Positions 26,649 to 39,326 of a DNA stretch of 64,000 bases are shown piece after piece. The notes under the pieces were generated by a model. That model did not search any database. It was not told where the DNA came from and worked only from the letters and a program-made list of their open reading frames with translations. The translations under genes and the position numbers were made by a program. Source of the DNA: Devosia aquimaris (GTDB taxonomy: Bacteria > Pseudomonadota > Alphaproteobacteria > Rhizobiales > Devosiaceae); contig NZ_JAIEZN010000002.1 of assembly GCF_020169335.1 (NCBI RefSeq), forward strand, positions 248,001-312,000, read 5' to 3'. Within the stretch, counting starts at the first letter, position 1, and each line of letters begins with the position of its first letter.

Positions 26649-27785
26649 ATGTCCGATAGTCTGAGCAAGCCGCTGACCGGAAAGAAAGGCAAGACTGGCC
26701 CCAGGCGCCATCTGCCGATCGCCAGGGTCCTGTTCGGCCTGCTGGCCCTGATCGGCATCGCCTTTGTCCTGCGCATTACACTGGTCAACGACCCAACCGG
26801 CGGTCGTCCGGTGCAGGAAGCCGACATCACCAGCACTCGCAATGGCAATACGCTTGCCAATGATGTGGTCTCCTCCGAGCATTCCGGCCCGGTCACCATC
26901 ACGGCCGATCCCCAGCAATATCCGGCCGGCGAGACGCCGCCTGCTGACACCCATGGTGGCACACCCGCCGTCAGCGAGATGGGCCAGCCCGACCTTTTCG
27001 GCGCCCTGCCTGACCTGAGCGAAGAGACCGCGGATGGTCCCATCCCGCGCATTTCGGCGACCGGCCTGACGCCATTTGCCGCCTACCAGCGCCCGGCGGC
27101 CGAAGCCGTGGCCAGTGGCGACCCGATGATTGCGGTGATCGTCACCGGCCTGGGCATCAACGAACTGGGATCGCTGGGCGCCATCGACCAATTGCCGGCC
27201 GACGTCACCATGGCCTTCGCGCCCTATGGCCGGACCCTGGGGACCACGGTGGCGGCTGCCCGCGCCGACGGCCACGAAATCCTGCTCGAAGTGCCCATGG
27301 AGCCGTTCGACTATCCGCAGAATGACCCGGGCCCTCAAACCCTGTTGAGCGGCGAGCCGGCCCGCGCCAATCTGGACAAGCTGTTCTGGCTCATGGCCCG
27401 CTTTGGCGGCTATGTCGGCCTCATCAACAACATGGGTGCCCGCTTCACCGCCTCAGCCGCCGATTTCTCCACCATCATGGAAGAACTGGGCGCGCGCGGA
27501 CTGGGCTATCTCGACGATGGCTCGTCCAATCGGTCGCTGGCGCCGCAGCTGGCCGAGGGCAACAAAGTACCCTTCGCCAAGGCCGACGTGGTCATCGACG
27601 CCAATCCCTCGCGCACATCCATTCTTGCAGCGCTTGCCAGCCTTGAGGCCAAGGCGCTGGAGAACGGGCATGCAATCGGTATTGTCAGCGCGCTGCCCAT
27701 TTCTGTCGCCGCCGTGGCCGAATGGGCACGCGACCTGAAGGCCAAGGGCATTGCCCTGGTGCCCGCCAGCGCCCTGATGAAATAG
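26649..27785 (+). CDS. Divergent polysaccharide deacetylase family protein (PF04748 type)
   Basis: This 378-residue protein has one N-terminal membrane anchor (about 22-44), a disordered Pro/Thr/Asp stretch and a deacetylase-like domain (about 155-378). Matching blocks are IAVIVTGLGINELGS, DVTMAFAPYGRTL, ILLEVPMEPFDYP and GYVGLINNMGARFT. The group sits next to EnvC/CtpA genes in many alphaproteobacteria and is thought to act on cell-wall glycans, but activity is not established. An in-frame TTG at 26619 would add 10 residues. ATG 26649 is preferred, though neither has a strong ribosome-binding site. Confidence 0.88.
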   Translation: MSDSLSKPLTGKKGKTGPRRHLPIARVLFGLLALIGIAFVLRITLVNDPTGGRPVQEADITSTRNGNTLANDVVSSEHSGPVTITADPQQYPAGETPPADTHGGTPAVSEMGQPDLFGALPDLSEETADGPIPRISATGLTPFAAYQRPAAEAVASGDPMIAVIVTGLGINELGSLGAIDQLPADVTMAFAPYGRTLGTTVAAARADGHEILLEVPMEPFDYPQNDPGPQTLLSGEPARANLDKLFWLMARFGGYVGLINNMGARFTASAADFSTIMEELGARGLGYLDDGSSNRSLAPQLAEGNKVPFAKADVVIDANPSRTSILAALASLEAKALENGHAIGIVSALPISVAAVAEWARDLKAKGIALVPASALMK

Positions 27786-27794
27786 AGTTTCGCC

Positions 27795-28334
27795 ATGACC
27801 ACGCCCCGCCCCGACCGCCAATCCATGCCCTATCGCGACTGCGTGGGGGTCGCTGTCTTCAACCAGCAGGGCAATGTCTTCATCGGCCGGCGCAAGCCCG
27901 ACCCGACCCCGGAGGACCAATCGGTGGTCGAGGCGCCCTGGCAAATGCCCCAGGGCGGCATCGACAAGGGCGAGGACCCGCTGCGCGCCGCCCTGCGCGA
28001 ACTGCATGAAGAGACCAATATCAGCAGCGTCAGCCTGTTGGCCGAAGCACCGGAATGGATCTATTACGACCTGCCCGACGAAGCGCTCGGCATCGCTCTG
28101 CGTGGCAAGTATCGCGGCCAGCGCCAACGGTGGTTTGCCTTTGCCTTCACCGGCCAGGAGCGCGAGATCGACGTGGCCACCCCTGGCGGCGGCAAGTTCG
28201 AGGCTGAGTTCGACGCCTGGCGCTGGGAGCGGCTGAGCCGCACGCCTGGCCTGATCGTGCCGTTCAAGAAGACGGCCTATGAACAGGTGGTCGCCGCCTT
28301 TGCCGACATCCCGCAGCGCTTCACCCACGTCTGA
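27795..28334 (+). CDS. rppH: RNA pyrophosphohydrolase (Nudix)
   Basis: This 179-residue Nudix enzyme removes pyrophosphate from the 5' end of mRNA and so triggers decay, and may hydrolyse dinucleoside polyphosphates. It begins YRDCVGVAVFNQQGNVFIGRR and has a complete Nudix box around PQGGIDKGEDPLRAALRELHEET. WYYDLP-like and QRWFAFAF segments fit the RppH subgroup. It follows the deacetylase gene by 9 bases and the racemase follows by 3. Confidence 0.95.
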   Translation: MTTPRPDRQSMPYRDCVGVAVFNQQGNVFIGRRKPDPTPEDQSVVEAPWQMPQGGIDKGEDPLRAALRELHEETNISSVSLLAEAPEWIYYDLPDEALGIALRGKYRGQRQRWFAFAFTGQEREIDVATPGGGKFEAEFDAWRWERLSRTPGLIVPFKKTAYEQVVAAFADIPQRFTHV

Positions 28335-28337
28335 GCC

Positions 28338-29024
28338 ATGAAGACCATTGGTTTGATCGGTGGCATGAGCTGGGAATCCACCGCCCATTACTACCGCGTG
28401 CTCAACCAGGAAACGGCGGCCATTCGTGGCGGCCTGCACTCAGCGCCGGTGATCGTGCATTCGCTTGATTTCGCGCCCATTGCCGCCATGCAATCGGCTG
28501 GCAACTGGGACGGCGCAGGGCATGTGCTCGCCCAGGCCGCAAGCGGGCTTCAGGCGGCGGGCGCTGAAGTCATCGGGCTGGCGACCAACACCATGCACCT
28601 TGTCGCCGACGCCATCACATCGGCCATCGATGTTCCCTTCATTCACATCGCTGACCCCACCAGCGATGCGCTTCTGGCCGATGGCTTTGATACCGTGGGC
28701 CTGCTGGGCACCCGCTTCACCATGGAGATGGGCTTTTACCGCGACCGGCTGACCGAACGTGGCCTAGCGGCGATGATCCCCGATGTGGACCGCACCAATC
28801 TTAACGCCATCATCTATGAAGAGCTCTGCCGGGGCATCGTCAGCGAGACGTCCCGCAAGACCTATGTCGCGGCGATCGAGCGGCTGGCCGCCCGGGGCGC
28901 CCAGGCCGTAATCCTGGGCTGCACCGAGATCGCCATGCTCATCGATGATGCCGTCAGCCCCTTGCCGGTCTATGACACCACAGACCTGCACGCCCGGGCG
29001 CTGGTTGCAGCGGCGCTGGCCTAG
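28338..29024 (+). CDS. Aspartate/glutamate racemase, YgeA-like
   Basis: This 228-residue PLP-independent racemase closely resembles E. coli YgeA throughout (start [39 protein letters not shown]). The first catalytic position is T83 in ATNTMH, where classical racemases have Cys. The second is C195 in LGCTEIAM. Thr/Cys pairs are known from YgeA, reported to favour L-amino-acid substrates, so a broad L-Asp/L-Glu racemase is likely. Its TAG stop shares CTAG with the stop of the converging MCP gene. Confidence 0.9.
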   Translation: MKTIGLIGGMSWESTAHYYRVLNQETAAIRGGLHSAPVIVHSLDFAPIAAMQSAGNWDGAGHVLAQAASGLQAAGAEVIGLATNTMHLVADAITSAIDVPFIHIADPTSDALLADGFDTVGLLGTRFTMEMGFYRDRLTERGLAAMIPDVDRTNLNAIIYEELCRGIVSETSRKTYVAAIERLAARGAQAVILGCTEIAMLIDDAVSPLPVYDTTDLHARALVAAALA

Positions 29025-31006
29025 AACTCGTTCCAGTCCTGCGCCACTGCGGCATTGCCATGGCTCACAAAGCCCTTGGCGGCCTGCATCACGCGATCCT
29101 GCAGGCCCTTGATGCCCGTGCGCGGCGCGGGTGTGACGGCACTAGACTTGGTCGCACGCTTGCCCGTCTCGCCATCGTCCAGCACGAAGATGTCGACGAT
29201 CCGGTCGAGCTCGCTGGCCTGGCCTTCGGTCTGCTCGATAGCCGCATTGGTCTGTTCCACCAGAGCGGCGTTGTGCTGGGTCATTTCGTCCATCTGCCGC
29301 ACGGCCAGATTGACCTCATCGATCGAGGTGGCCTGTTCGCGGCTGTCGCGGGCGATGGCCTCCATCACGGCACTGTTCTCGCGGATGGCCGACAGGATCT
29401 GCGTCAGCTTGCTGGCCGCGTCCGACACCAGCTTGGAGCCGGTGGAGACTTCGTTGGCGCTCTGTTCGATCAGCAGTTTGACGTCAGCCGAGGCGCTGGC
29501 GGCACTCTGTGCCAGGCGACGCACTTCCACCGCCACCACGGCAAAGCCCTTGCCCGCATCACCGGCACGCGCCGCTTCCACCGAAGCGTTCAATGCAAGC
29601 AGATTGGTCTGGAAGGCAATGTCGTCGATCAGCCCGATGATATTGGAAATCTTGGACGAGGAGGTGGTGATGCGCTCCATGGCATTTGTCGCCTCGTCCA
29701 TGGCCACGCCGCCCTCTTCGGCCGTCAGGGACACGGCCTTGGACTTGACGCTGGCCTCATTGGCCTTTTCGGCATTCTGCTGCACCGTCGTCGCCAGTTG
29801 CTCCATGGTGGCCGAGGTTTCCTCGATCGTGGCCGCCTGCTTGGTCGTCCGCTCGCTCAGATCATTGGCACCAGCCAGGATTTCTCCCGTTGCCGAACGC
29901 ACGCCACGCGAGGTGCGGCGCAACTGGGCGACGATGTCGGTCAATTTGTCCGCCACTGCATTGGTGTCGTCACGCAGCCGGCCGAAGGCGCCCTTGTAGT
30001 CGCCCGTCACGCGCCGCGTCAGATTGGTTTCGGCCAGCGCCGAAAGCACTTCTCCGGTCTCGGCCAGGCCCGTATCGACAGTCTGGACCAGATTGTTGAC
30101 GCTGCCCGCCAGCTCGTTGAGCTCGGCATCGGCAAAATTGGTTTCCACGCGCTTGCTGAAGTCACCCACGATGGCGGCATCCACCACATCGCCGAAGGAC
30201 TGGCGCAGCGAGGCCATCATGGCCGCGCGCTCGGCGGCGGTGCGATTGCGCTGTTCTGTTTCGGCCAGGCCCATCTCCCCGATCCGCACGCCATTGTCGC
30301 GGAACACGGCAACGGCGCGGGCCATCTCGCCCAATTCGTCCTTGCGCTGCGTGGACGGCACGGTATCGACCGAAAGCGGGTTGTCGGCGATCTGCGATGC
30401 GGTGCGAACCAGCTGCAGCATCGGACCGGTGACCGACATGCGGATGAACACATAAAGGGCCGCGATCAGCACCACGCTGACGCCAACGCCCACCAGGATC
30501 GAGGTGATCAACGCCTGGTGCAGACTGGCCAGGCCCTTGCTGATGTCCCAGGCAAAGGTGGCCACGCCCACAGTCGCCTTTTCGGGCCCGAATTTGGCCG
30601 GCACGGCGACATAGGCAATCGGTCCCACCTGCTGCACTTCCACGGCGTTGCTGGCCAGTGCCTTGCCCGCAAGGTCGGTCAGCACGGCCATTTCCGCCGC
30701 GTCTTCTGTGGTGCTGGCAATCAGTTGCGCCTGCTGGCTGAAGCTCGCGCCCGCGGCGAAACGCTCCCCCAGGGATTCCTCAAGTGCCGTGTAGGACGCC
30801 AGAATGCCGTCACTCTTGCCAAAGCGGATACCGCCGGCGAGTTGCTCGGTGCTGGCTGTCGACACGGTGACATTGGCCTCTGACAGTTCGTCCTGCAGCA
30901 ACGCAGCGTTCTGCGTCGCGCCCATGTAGGTGATGGTCGCCGAGCCGGCGATCATTGCCAGCACGACAAGGCCAATGATCTTGCGGATGAGGGTGAGCTT
31001 GAACAT
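29021..31006 (-). CDS. Methyl-accepting chemotaxis protein ending in a CheR-docking-like DWNEF
   Basis: This is a 661-residue receptor with TM1 at about 12-29, a periplasmic sensor of about 150 residues resembling a single Cache domain, TM2 near 184-206, and HAMP segments at about 207-345. The signalling hairpin is at about 370-610, with the tip [32 protein letters not shown]. It belongs to a different signalling subtype from the operon MCPs ([16 protein letters not shown] versus [16 protein letters not shown]). The C-terminus is AQDWNEF, close to the NWETF-type pentapeptide that tethers CheR and CheB. It is last in a minus-strand group after a second MCP and a free Cache-like protein. Confidence 0.93.
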   Translation of the reverse strand: MFKLTLIRKIIGLVVLAMIAGSATITYMGATQNAALLQDELSEANVTVSTASTEQLAGGIRFGKSDGILASYTALEESLGERFAAGASFSQQAQLIASTTEDAAEMAVLTDLAGKALASNAVEVQQVGPIAYVAVPAKFGPEKATVGVATFAWDISKGLASLHQALITSILVGVGVSVVLIAALYVFIRMSVTGPMLQLVRTASQIADNPLSVDTVPSTQRKDELGEMARAVAVFRDNGVRIGEMGLAETEQRNRTAAERAAMMASLRQSFGDVVDAAIVGDFSKRVETNFADAELNELAGSVNNLVQTVDTGLAETGEVLSALAETNLTRRVTGDYKGAFGRLRDDTNAVADKLTDIVAQLRRTSRGVRSATGEILAGANDLSERTTKQAATIEETSATMEQLATTVQQNAEKANEASVKSKAVSLTAEEGGVAMDEATNAMERITTSSSKISNIIGLIDDIAFQTNLLALNASVEAARAGDAGKGFAVVAVEVRRLAQSAASASADVKLLIEQSANEVSTGSKLVSDAASKLTQILSAIRENSAVMEAIARDSREQATSIDEVNLAVRQMDEMTQHNAALVEQTNAAIEQTEGQASELDRIVDIFVLDDGETGKRATKSSAVTPAPRTGIKGLQDRVMQAAKGFVSHGNAAVAQDWNEF

Positions 31007-31036
31007 GAATTGCCTTCAGAGAACCGACAGAACTGA

Positions 31037-31058
31037 GGCGGCGGCCGTAGCCGCCGCC
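31037..31058 (-). promoter_or_regulatory. 9-bp GC hairpin between the Cache protein and MCP genes
   Basis: GGCGGCGGC and GCCGCCGCC (31037-31045, 31050-31058) pair perfectly. On the transcript strand the loop is UACG closed by C-G, a very stable tetraloop. No U-run follows. An intercistronic stabiliser separating abundant Cache protein mRNA from receptor mRNA is plausible. Confidence 0.65.
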
Positions 31059-31065
31059 GATGGCA

Positions 31066-31662
31066 CTAGAGCATCGAGACGTCGACGCCCACGGTGATGG
31101 CACCAATCAGATTGCCCGTGGCCGGATCAGCGATCGGCACGGAAACCTGGCTCTGGAAGACCTGGGTGCTTTCGTCCTGCTCGACATCGCTGACATGAAC
31201 AGCGCCGGCGCCCGCGCCAAAGCTGGCGGTGAACTTGTCTTCGTCGCCCTGCCAATAGTCGGAGGTCAACGTGCTCTGCGCAACGTTGAGGCCCTTGGCA
31301 TCCATCACGAAGATTTCGGTATATTTGCCGGCAGAGGCGTCCTGCACGCCCTTGAGATACTGCGACGCCGCATTGGCCATCGTGGCATCGATCAGCGGCT
31401 TGCTGGCAGCGTCCACTTCGGCGCGCCACTGCGTGTCCAGCTCGTCAATCTTGGCCTGGTCATAGCTGCCGCTCACCGCGTTCTGGGCCATGATCGCCGA
31501 GATCACAGCGGGATCGCTGGCAAATGCGGCGATCTCGGACTGCGCCAGGGCAGTCAGGGGCGCGGTGAACTCATCCTCGGCCTGCGTGGCAGCGCCAAAG
31601 GACATTACAGTGACAAGACCGAGCGCATAGGCGCCGGGACGCAGCAGATTGGTAATCGACAT
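31066..31662 (-). CDS. Free periplasmic Cache/PDC-like sensor protein
   Basis: The 198-residue product has a signal peptide (about 1-28, ending ATQAE) and no other membrane segment, so it should be soluble in the periplasm. The mature part looks like one Cache (PDC) domain: a long N-terminal helix, then strands with EIFVMDAKGLNVAQSTLTSDYWQGDEDKF and a final half VFQSQVSVPIADPATGNLIGAITVGVD, the usual end of a Cache fold before TM2. AGGAG precedes the ATG. It lies between two MCP genes on the same strand. A ligand-binding partner for these receptors is the obvious guess but is not shown. Confidence 0.8.
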   Translation of the reverse strand: MSITNLLRPGAYALGLVTVMSFGAATQAEDEFTAPLTALAQSEIAAFASDPAVISAIMAQNAVSGSYDQAKIDELDTQWRAEVDAASKPLIDATMANAASQYLKGVQDASAGKYTEIFVMDAKGLNVAQSTLTSDYWQGDEDKFTASFGAGAGAVHVSDVEQDESTQVFQSQVSVPIADPATGNLIGAITVGVDVSML

Positions 31663-31758
31663 AGATAGTGCTCCTCACCGTTCGAGACGGCCTGGAAACA
31701 CAATGACGGCAGAACGTAAACAGCAGATAAATATCACTAGCCGCAGAACTTTTGCAGT

Positions 31759-33918
31759 TTAAGCGGCGCGTGAACGATCCATCGACAATTTCGCAGAGGC
31801 ATCCAGGCGGAAAATATCTACGATTTCGTCCAGTTTGCGGGCCTCCGCTTCCGTCTGTTCAATGGCGGCATTGGTCTGTTCGACCAGCGCCGCATTGTGC
31901 TGGGTCATTTCATCCAGAATGCGGACAGACTGGGAAACTTCCTCAATGGCATTGGCCTGATCGCGGCTGGCGCGGGCAATGCTGTCCACCAGCTCGCTAT
32001 TGTCGCGCGCCGCGCCAAGCATCATGCCCAGCCGCTGCGCCGCATCGGTCACCAGCTGGCGACCACCCTGCACTTCCCGGGCGGACTGCTCGATCAACAC
32101 CTTGACGTCGGCCGAGGCGCTCGCCGCGCTCTGTGCCAGCCGGCGCACTTCCACGGCAACCACGGCAAAGCCCTTGCCGGCATCGCCCGCCCGCGCCGCC
32201 TCCACCGAGGCGTTGAGGGCCAGCAGATTGGTCTGGAAGGCAATATCGTCGATCATGCCGATGATATTGGAGATCTTGGCCGAGCTGGCCGTGATCCGCT
32301 CCATCGCATCGCTGGCCTCGGCCATCACGTTGCCACTCTCGGCTGCCGAGGAGGATACGGCGCCGGCCTTGCTGGCAGCGTCCTGCGCCATGCGCGAATT
32401 GCCGGCCACTGTTCCGGCCAATTGCTCCATGGCCGCGGATGTCTCCTCGATGGTTGCGGCCTGGCGCGTGGTGCGTTCGCTGAGGTCATTGGCGCCCGAG
32501 AGGATTTCGCCCGTCGCCGAGCGGACCGAGCGCGACACCGCCCGCAACTGCCCGACCACGTCGGCGAAGCGATTGACCGTGTCGTTGAGCGCCAGGCGCA
32601 GATCTTCGAATTCGGCCGAGAAGCGCGTCTCTATGGTCTGCGTCAGGTCGCCCTGCGCCAGCTCCAGCAGGGCCGTGCGTACGTTGGCCACAGCCTGCAC
32701 CCGCGCCGTCACGTCGGTGGCAAACTGCACAACCTTGTAGGGTGCGCCATCCACACCCAGGATCGGCGCAAATGTGCTCTGGATCCAAACTTCTCGACCA
32801 TCGCGGCTGCGCCGGCGATATTCCCCGTTCTTGGAGGCGCCGCCGGCCAGGTCCAGCCAGAACTGGCGGTAGGTCATCGAGCTGGGGTCGGCGTCGAACA
32901 GGATCGCCGCATTGGGGCGCCCCACCAAATCCTCGAGACGGTAGCCCAGCCGGTCCAGGAAGTTCTGGTTGGCCGTGAGAATTTCGCCGGTGAGCGTGAA
33001 TTCGGCAACCAGTTGCGCTGCCGAGATGGCGTTGAGCTGGCCGGTATGATCGGCCGCAGCATCCAGATGGCTGCGGGCTTCGGCACCGAGCTCGGCCACC
33101 CGCACCGTGCTGGCACGCAGCACATCGACCGCGCGCGCCATGTCGCCCACCTCATTGCCCAGCTCGACAAAAGGCACCGGTGTATCGCTCTTGCCGGCAG
33201 CAATGGCGCTCATCGCTGCTGACAACTTGGGGATCGGTTGCGTCAGGCGACGCGCCAGCAGCAGCGCCACAGCGCCAATGACCACAAAGGCGCCACCGCC
33301 CACCACACCGAGCATCAACAGGCTGCTGCCCATCACGGCTTCGATGGGCGCTCGCGCCACCGCCACCATCAGCGCCCCGATGACCGTGCCATCAGCCATG
33401 GCGATGGGCTGGTACTGGGTGAAATAGTCGGCACCCGCGATGGTCTCCTGCGCGCTGACGGGCGAATTGGCCATCAGCGCGTCGAACAATGGCGTACCGG
33501 CGGCGATGCTGGCATCGAGCCGGCGTTCGCCGTCGCTCTGCAGCAGGCTTGTGGTGCCGACCGTAAAGTCCGGGCTGACTTCACTGTTGAAGACATAGAT
33601 GCTCGCGTCCTGTCCGGCGACCATGGCGATGGTGTCGATCACCCCATGATTGCGGAACTTGGGCATCGAGCGCATCGTCAGCGCGGCGACCGTGCCGGTT
33701 TCATCAGCCGTCACCTCCAGGCTCGGCAGGTTCACGCGCAGAATTTCGGCGCTGATGCGTGTGGCATCCTGGACGGCCTTGGCGGCATCAGCCTGCGTGC
33801 TCTGCGAGAGATTGATGTAGATGCCGGCAACCACAGCGCCGATGGCAATGATGATCGAGACAATCGCCAGGGCGGCGATGGCGAAGGTCAGCCGGATGTT
33901 GGCCAGCACAGAACCCAT
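31759..33918 (-). CDS. Methyl-accepting chemotaxis protein with Cache and PAS domains
   Basis: This is a 719-residue receptor with TM1 at about 10-34 and a periplasmic single-Cache domain (about 40-195; [34 protein letters not shown]). TM2 is near 197-222, followed by HAMP (about 223-280) and a cytoplasmic PAS domain (about 300-415) with the usual [20 protein letters not shown] and [20 protein letters not shown] and a PAC tail. A second HAMP-like region and the signalling hairpin (about 455-690) follow. It therefore could sense both an outside ligand and an internal state such as redox. The C-terminus (DRSRAA) lacks a pentapeptide. It is first in the minus-strand group MCP, Cache protein, MCP. 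Confidence 0.92.
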   Translation of the reverse strand: MGSVLANIRLTFAIAALAIVSIIIAIGAVVAGIYINLSQSTQADAAKAVQDATRISAEILRVNLPSLEVTADETGTVAALTMRSMPKFRNHGVIDTIAMVAGQDASIYVFNSEVSPDFTVGTTSLLQSDGERRLDASIAAGTPLFDALMANSPVSAQETIAGADYFTQYQPIAMADGTVIGALMVAVARAPIEAVMGSSLLMLGVVGGGAFVVIGAVALLLARRLTQPIPKLSAAMSAIAAGKSDTPVPFVELGNEVGDMARAVDVLRASTVRVAELGAEARSHLDAAADHTGQLNAISAAQLVAEFTLTGEILTANQNFLDRLGYRLEDLVGRPNAAILFDADPSSMTYRQFWLDLAGGASKNGEYRRRSRDGREVWIQSTFAPILGVDGAPYKVVQFATDVTARVQAVANVRTALLELAQGDLTQTIETRFSAEFEDLRLALNDTVNRFADVVGQLRAVSRSVRSATGEILSGANDLSERTTRQAATIEETSAAMEQLAGTVAGNSRMAQDAASKAGAVSSSAAESGNVMAEASDAMERITASSAKISNIIGMIDDIAFQTNLLALNASVEAARAGDAGKGFAVVAVEVRRLAQSAASASADVKVLIEQSAREVQGGRQLVTDAAQRLGMMLGAARDNSELVDSIARASRDQANAIEEVSQSVRILDEMTQHNAALVEQTNAAIEQTEAEARKLDEIVDIFRLDASAKLSMDRSRAA

Positions 33919-34111
33919 TGTGAACCCCAGGTCATATCGGTCGCCTCAAGGCGCCGTTTGGAGGGCAGTGTGCGGCCACCGGGTTAACAGATCGTTGTCG
34001 GCGCTCAATTTCTGTTATTTGCCAATGGTTTGCCTGTTTTTTGGGCGATCTGCGTCTATCGCGGGCAAGGCGATGCGCTGTTCCGCCCGACCAGCAGACG
34101 CATAGAGCGAC

Positions 34112-34144
34112 AAAAAAACGCCCGCCGGCATGGGCCGACGGGCG
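34112..34144 (-). terminator. Rho-independent terminator of the atp operon
   Basis: On the minus strand an 11-bp stem (34134-34144 with 34119-34129, one mismatch) is followed by seven T residues (34112-34118 read in reverse). It lies about 27 bases after the atpC stop. Confidence 0.92.
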
Positions 34145-34170
34145 CTTGAATTTGGATCGATCCAGACCGT

Positions 34171-34596
34171 CTAGTGGACGTGACCGCCGTTGATCTGGCC
34201 GGCTTCGATGGCCAGATTGGCCAGCGCGCTCACCACTTCCTGGGCGTAGGACTTGTGCTCGGGCGTGGCAGCATTGGCCAGCTCGGCCTCGGCAGCCTTG
34301 ATCTGGGCGGCCAGGTCGGCATGGTCGAACTCGGAGAACGGCGCCGACTGCTCTGCCAGGATGGTCAGGCCATCCGGGGAGACATCGGCAAAGCCGCCCT
34401 TGACGAAGAAGATCTCGTCCTTGCCGTTCAGGCCGTTCACGGTGATGAAACCGGGACGAAGCGTGGTCATGAACGGGGCATGATCATTCATGACCGTGAA
34501 ATAGCCTTCGGTGCCCGGAACGGTGACCGAGGTCACGACTTCCGACAGCACCAGACGCTCCGGCGACACGATCTCGATCTTGAGGCCTTCAGCCAT
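34171..34596 (-). CDS. atpC: ATP synthase epsilon subunit
   Basis: This 141-residue F1 epsilon subunit couples rotation and inhibits ATP hydrolysis. It begins KIEIVSPERLVLSEVVTSVTVPGTEGYFTV and has the beta-sandwich motif GFITVNG and a C-terminal helical pair. Last gene of the atpHAGDC operon; the gap to atpD is 58 bases and a terminator follows. Confidence 0.97.
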   Translation of the reverse strand: MAEGLKIEIVSPERLVLSEVVTSVTVPGTEGYFTVMNDHAPFMTTLRPGFITVNGLNGKDEIFFVKGGFADVSPDGLTILAEQSAPFSEFDHADLAAQIKAAEAELANAATPEHKSYAQEVVSALANLAIEAGQINGGHVH

Positions 34597-34654
34597 AGTT
34601 TTGGTCCCTTAGCGGAAGTTCGGGCTCGCCCCCAGGGCAAGCCCGATCATGGAA

Positions 34655-37004
<2,350 letters not shown>

Positions 37005-37028
37005 TGGCCGTCGATCTCCCTGCTGGCC

Positions 37029-38563
<1,535 letters not shown>

Positions 38564-38564
<1 letters not shown>

Positions 38565-39124
38565 TATCCGACCTCTTTCATGGCGATCTTCATCGCAGCG
38601 AGTTTTGTCTTAATCGAGCTGTCGATCATCTGGCTGCCGACCTTCACCTGAAGGCCGCCGATCAGGGACGAATCGACGAATTGGTTGAGCGTGACGGTCT
38701 TGCCGACCTTGGCCTTGAGCGTATCGGCCAGCGCCGACGCCTGCTCGGCGCTCAGCGGCGCAGCCGAGGTCACGTCTGCAGTGATTTCACCGCGGGCCTT
38801 GGCGGCCAGTTCGCGGAAACCGGCGATGATGGCATCGAGCGCGAACAGGCGACCGTTCTTGGCGATCAGGCGCAGGAAATTGCCGACCAGCGGATTGGTC
38901 TTGGCCTTGCCCAGAAGCGCATCAAGCGCCTGAGCCTTGGTGTCTGCGGTAATCACCGGCGACCGCAGGAAGCGCGCAAAGTCTGCGCTTTCCCCGATCA
39001 GGCGGGAGACGTCGGAAAGCGACGTCTCGACCGATGCCAACTGGTTCTCGCTCTCAGCGAGATCGAACAGCGCCGACGCATATGGCCGAGCGATCTGGGT
39101 AAGCACTGAATTCTGCGCTGCCAA
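38564..39124 (-). CDS. atpH: ATP synthase delta subunit
   Basis: This 186-residue peripheral-stalk protein (OSCP homologue) begins [19 protein letters not shown] and ends in the [20 protein letters not shown] segment, which is diagnostic of the family. The start is TTG, with GAGGG about 10 bases upstream; no in-frame ATG or GTG exists between it and the next upstream stop at this length. It is the first F1 gene, so its weak start may set the level of the whole coupled set. Confidence 0.95.
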
Positions 39125-39326
39125 TGCCGCATCACCCTCTTGGTTGCTTGCCTGCTTGCCGCCTGTTCTGGTGGGATAACCCGGGCGGTCGCTGACGCTT
39201 ATTCTTGTTTGGGAAAGGGGACGTCCGGAGACCCCTTCAAAGTCGCGCCCGCTCTAGCACAAGGCTCGCGCGCCTTGCAAGGCTTGGTCCGATGATTCAA
39301 TTGCGGCGAAAGTGTCGCAGGCCCGG

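Noticed and set aside
39125..39326. Promoter of the atp operon in the gap upstream of atpH
   Set aside because: The best candidate (a TTGCAA followed 17 bases later by CTAGAG on the minus strand) is too poor a match to report.
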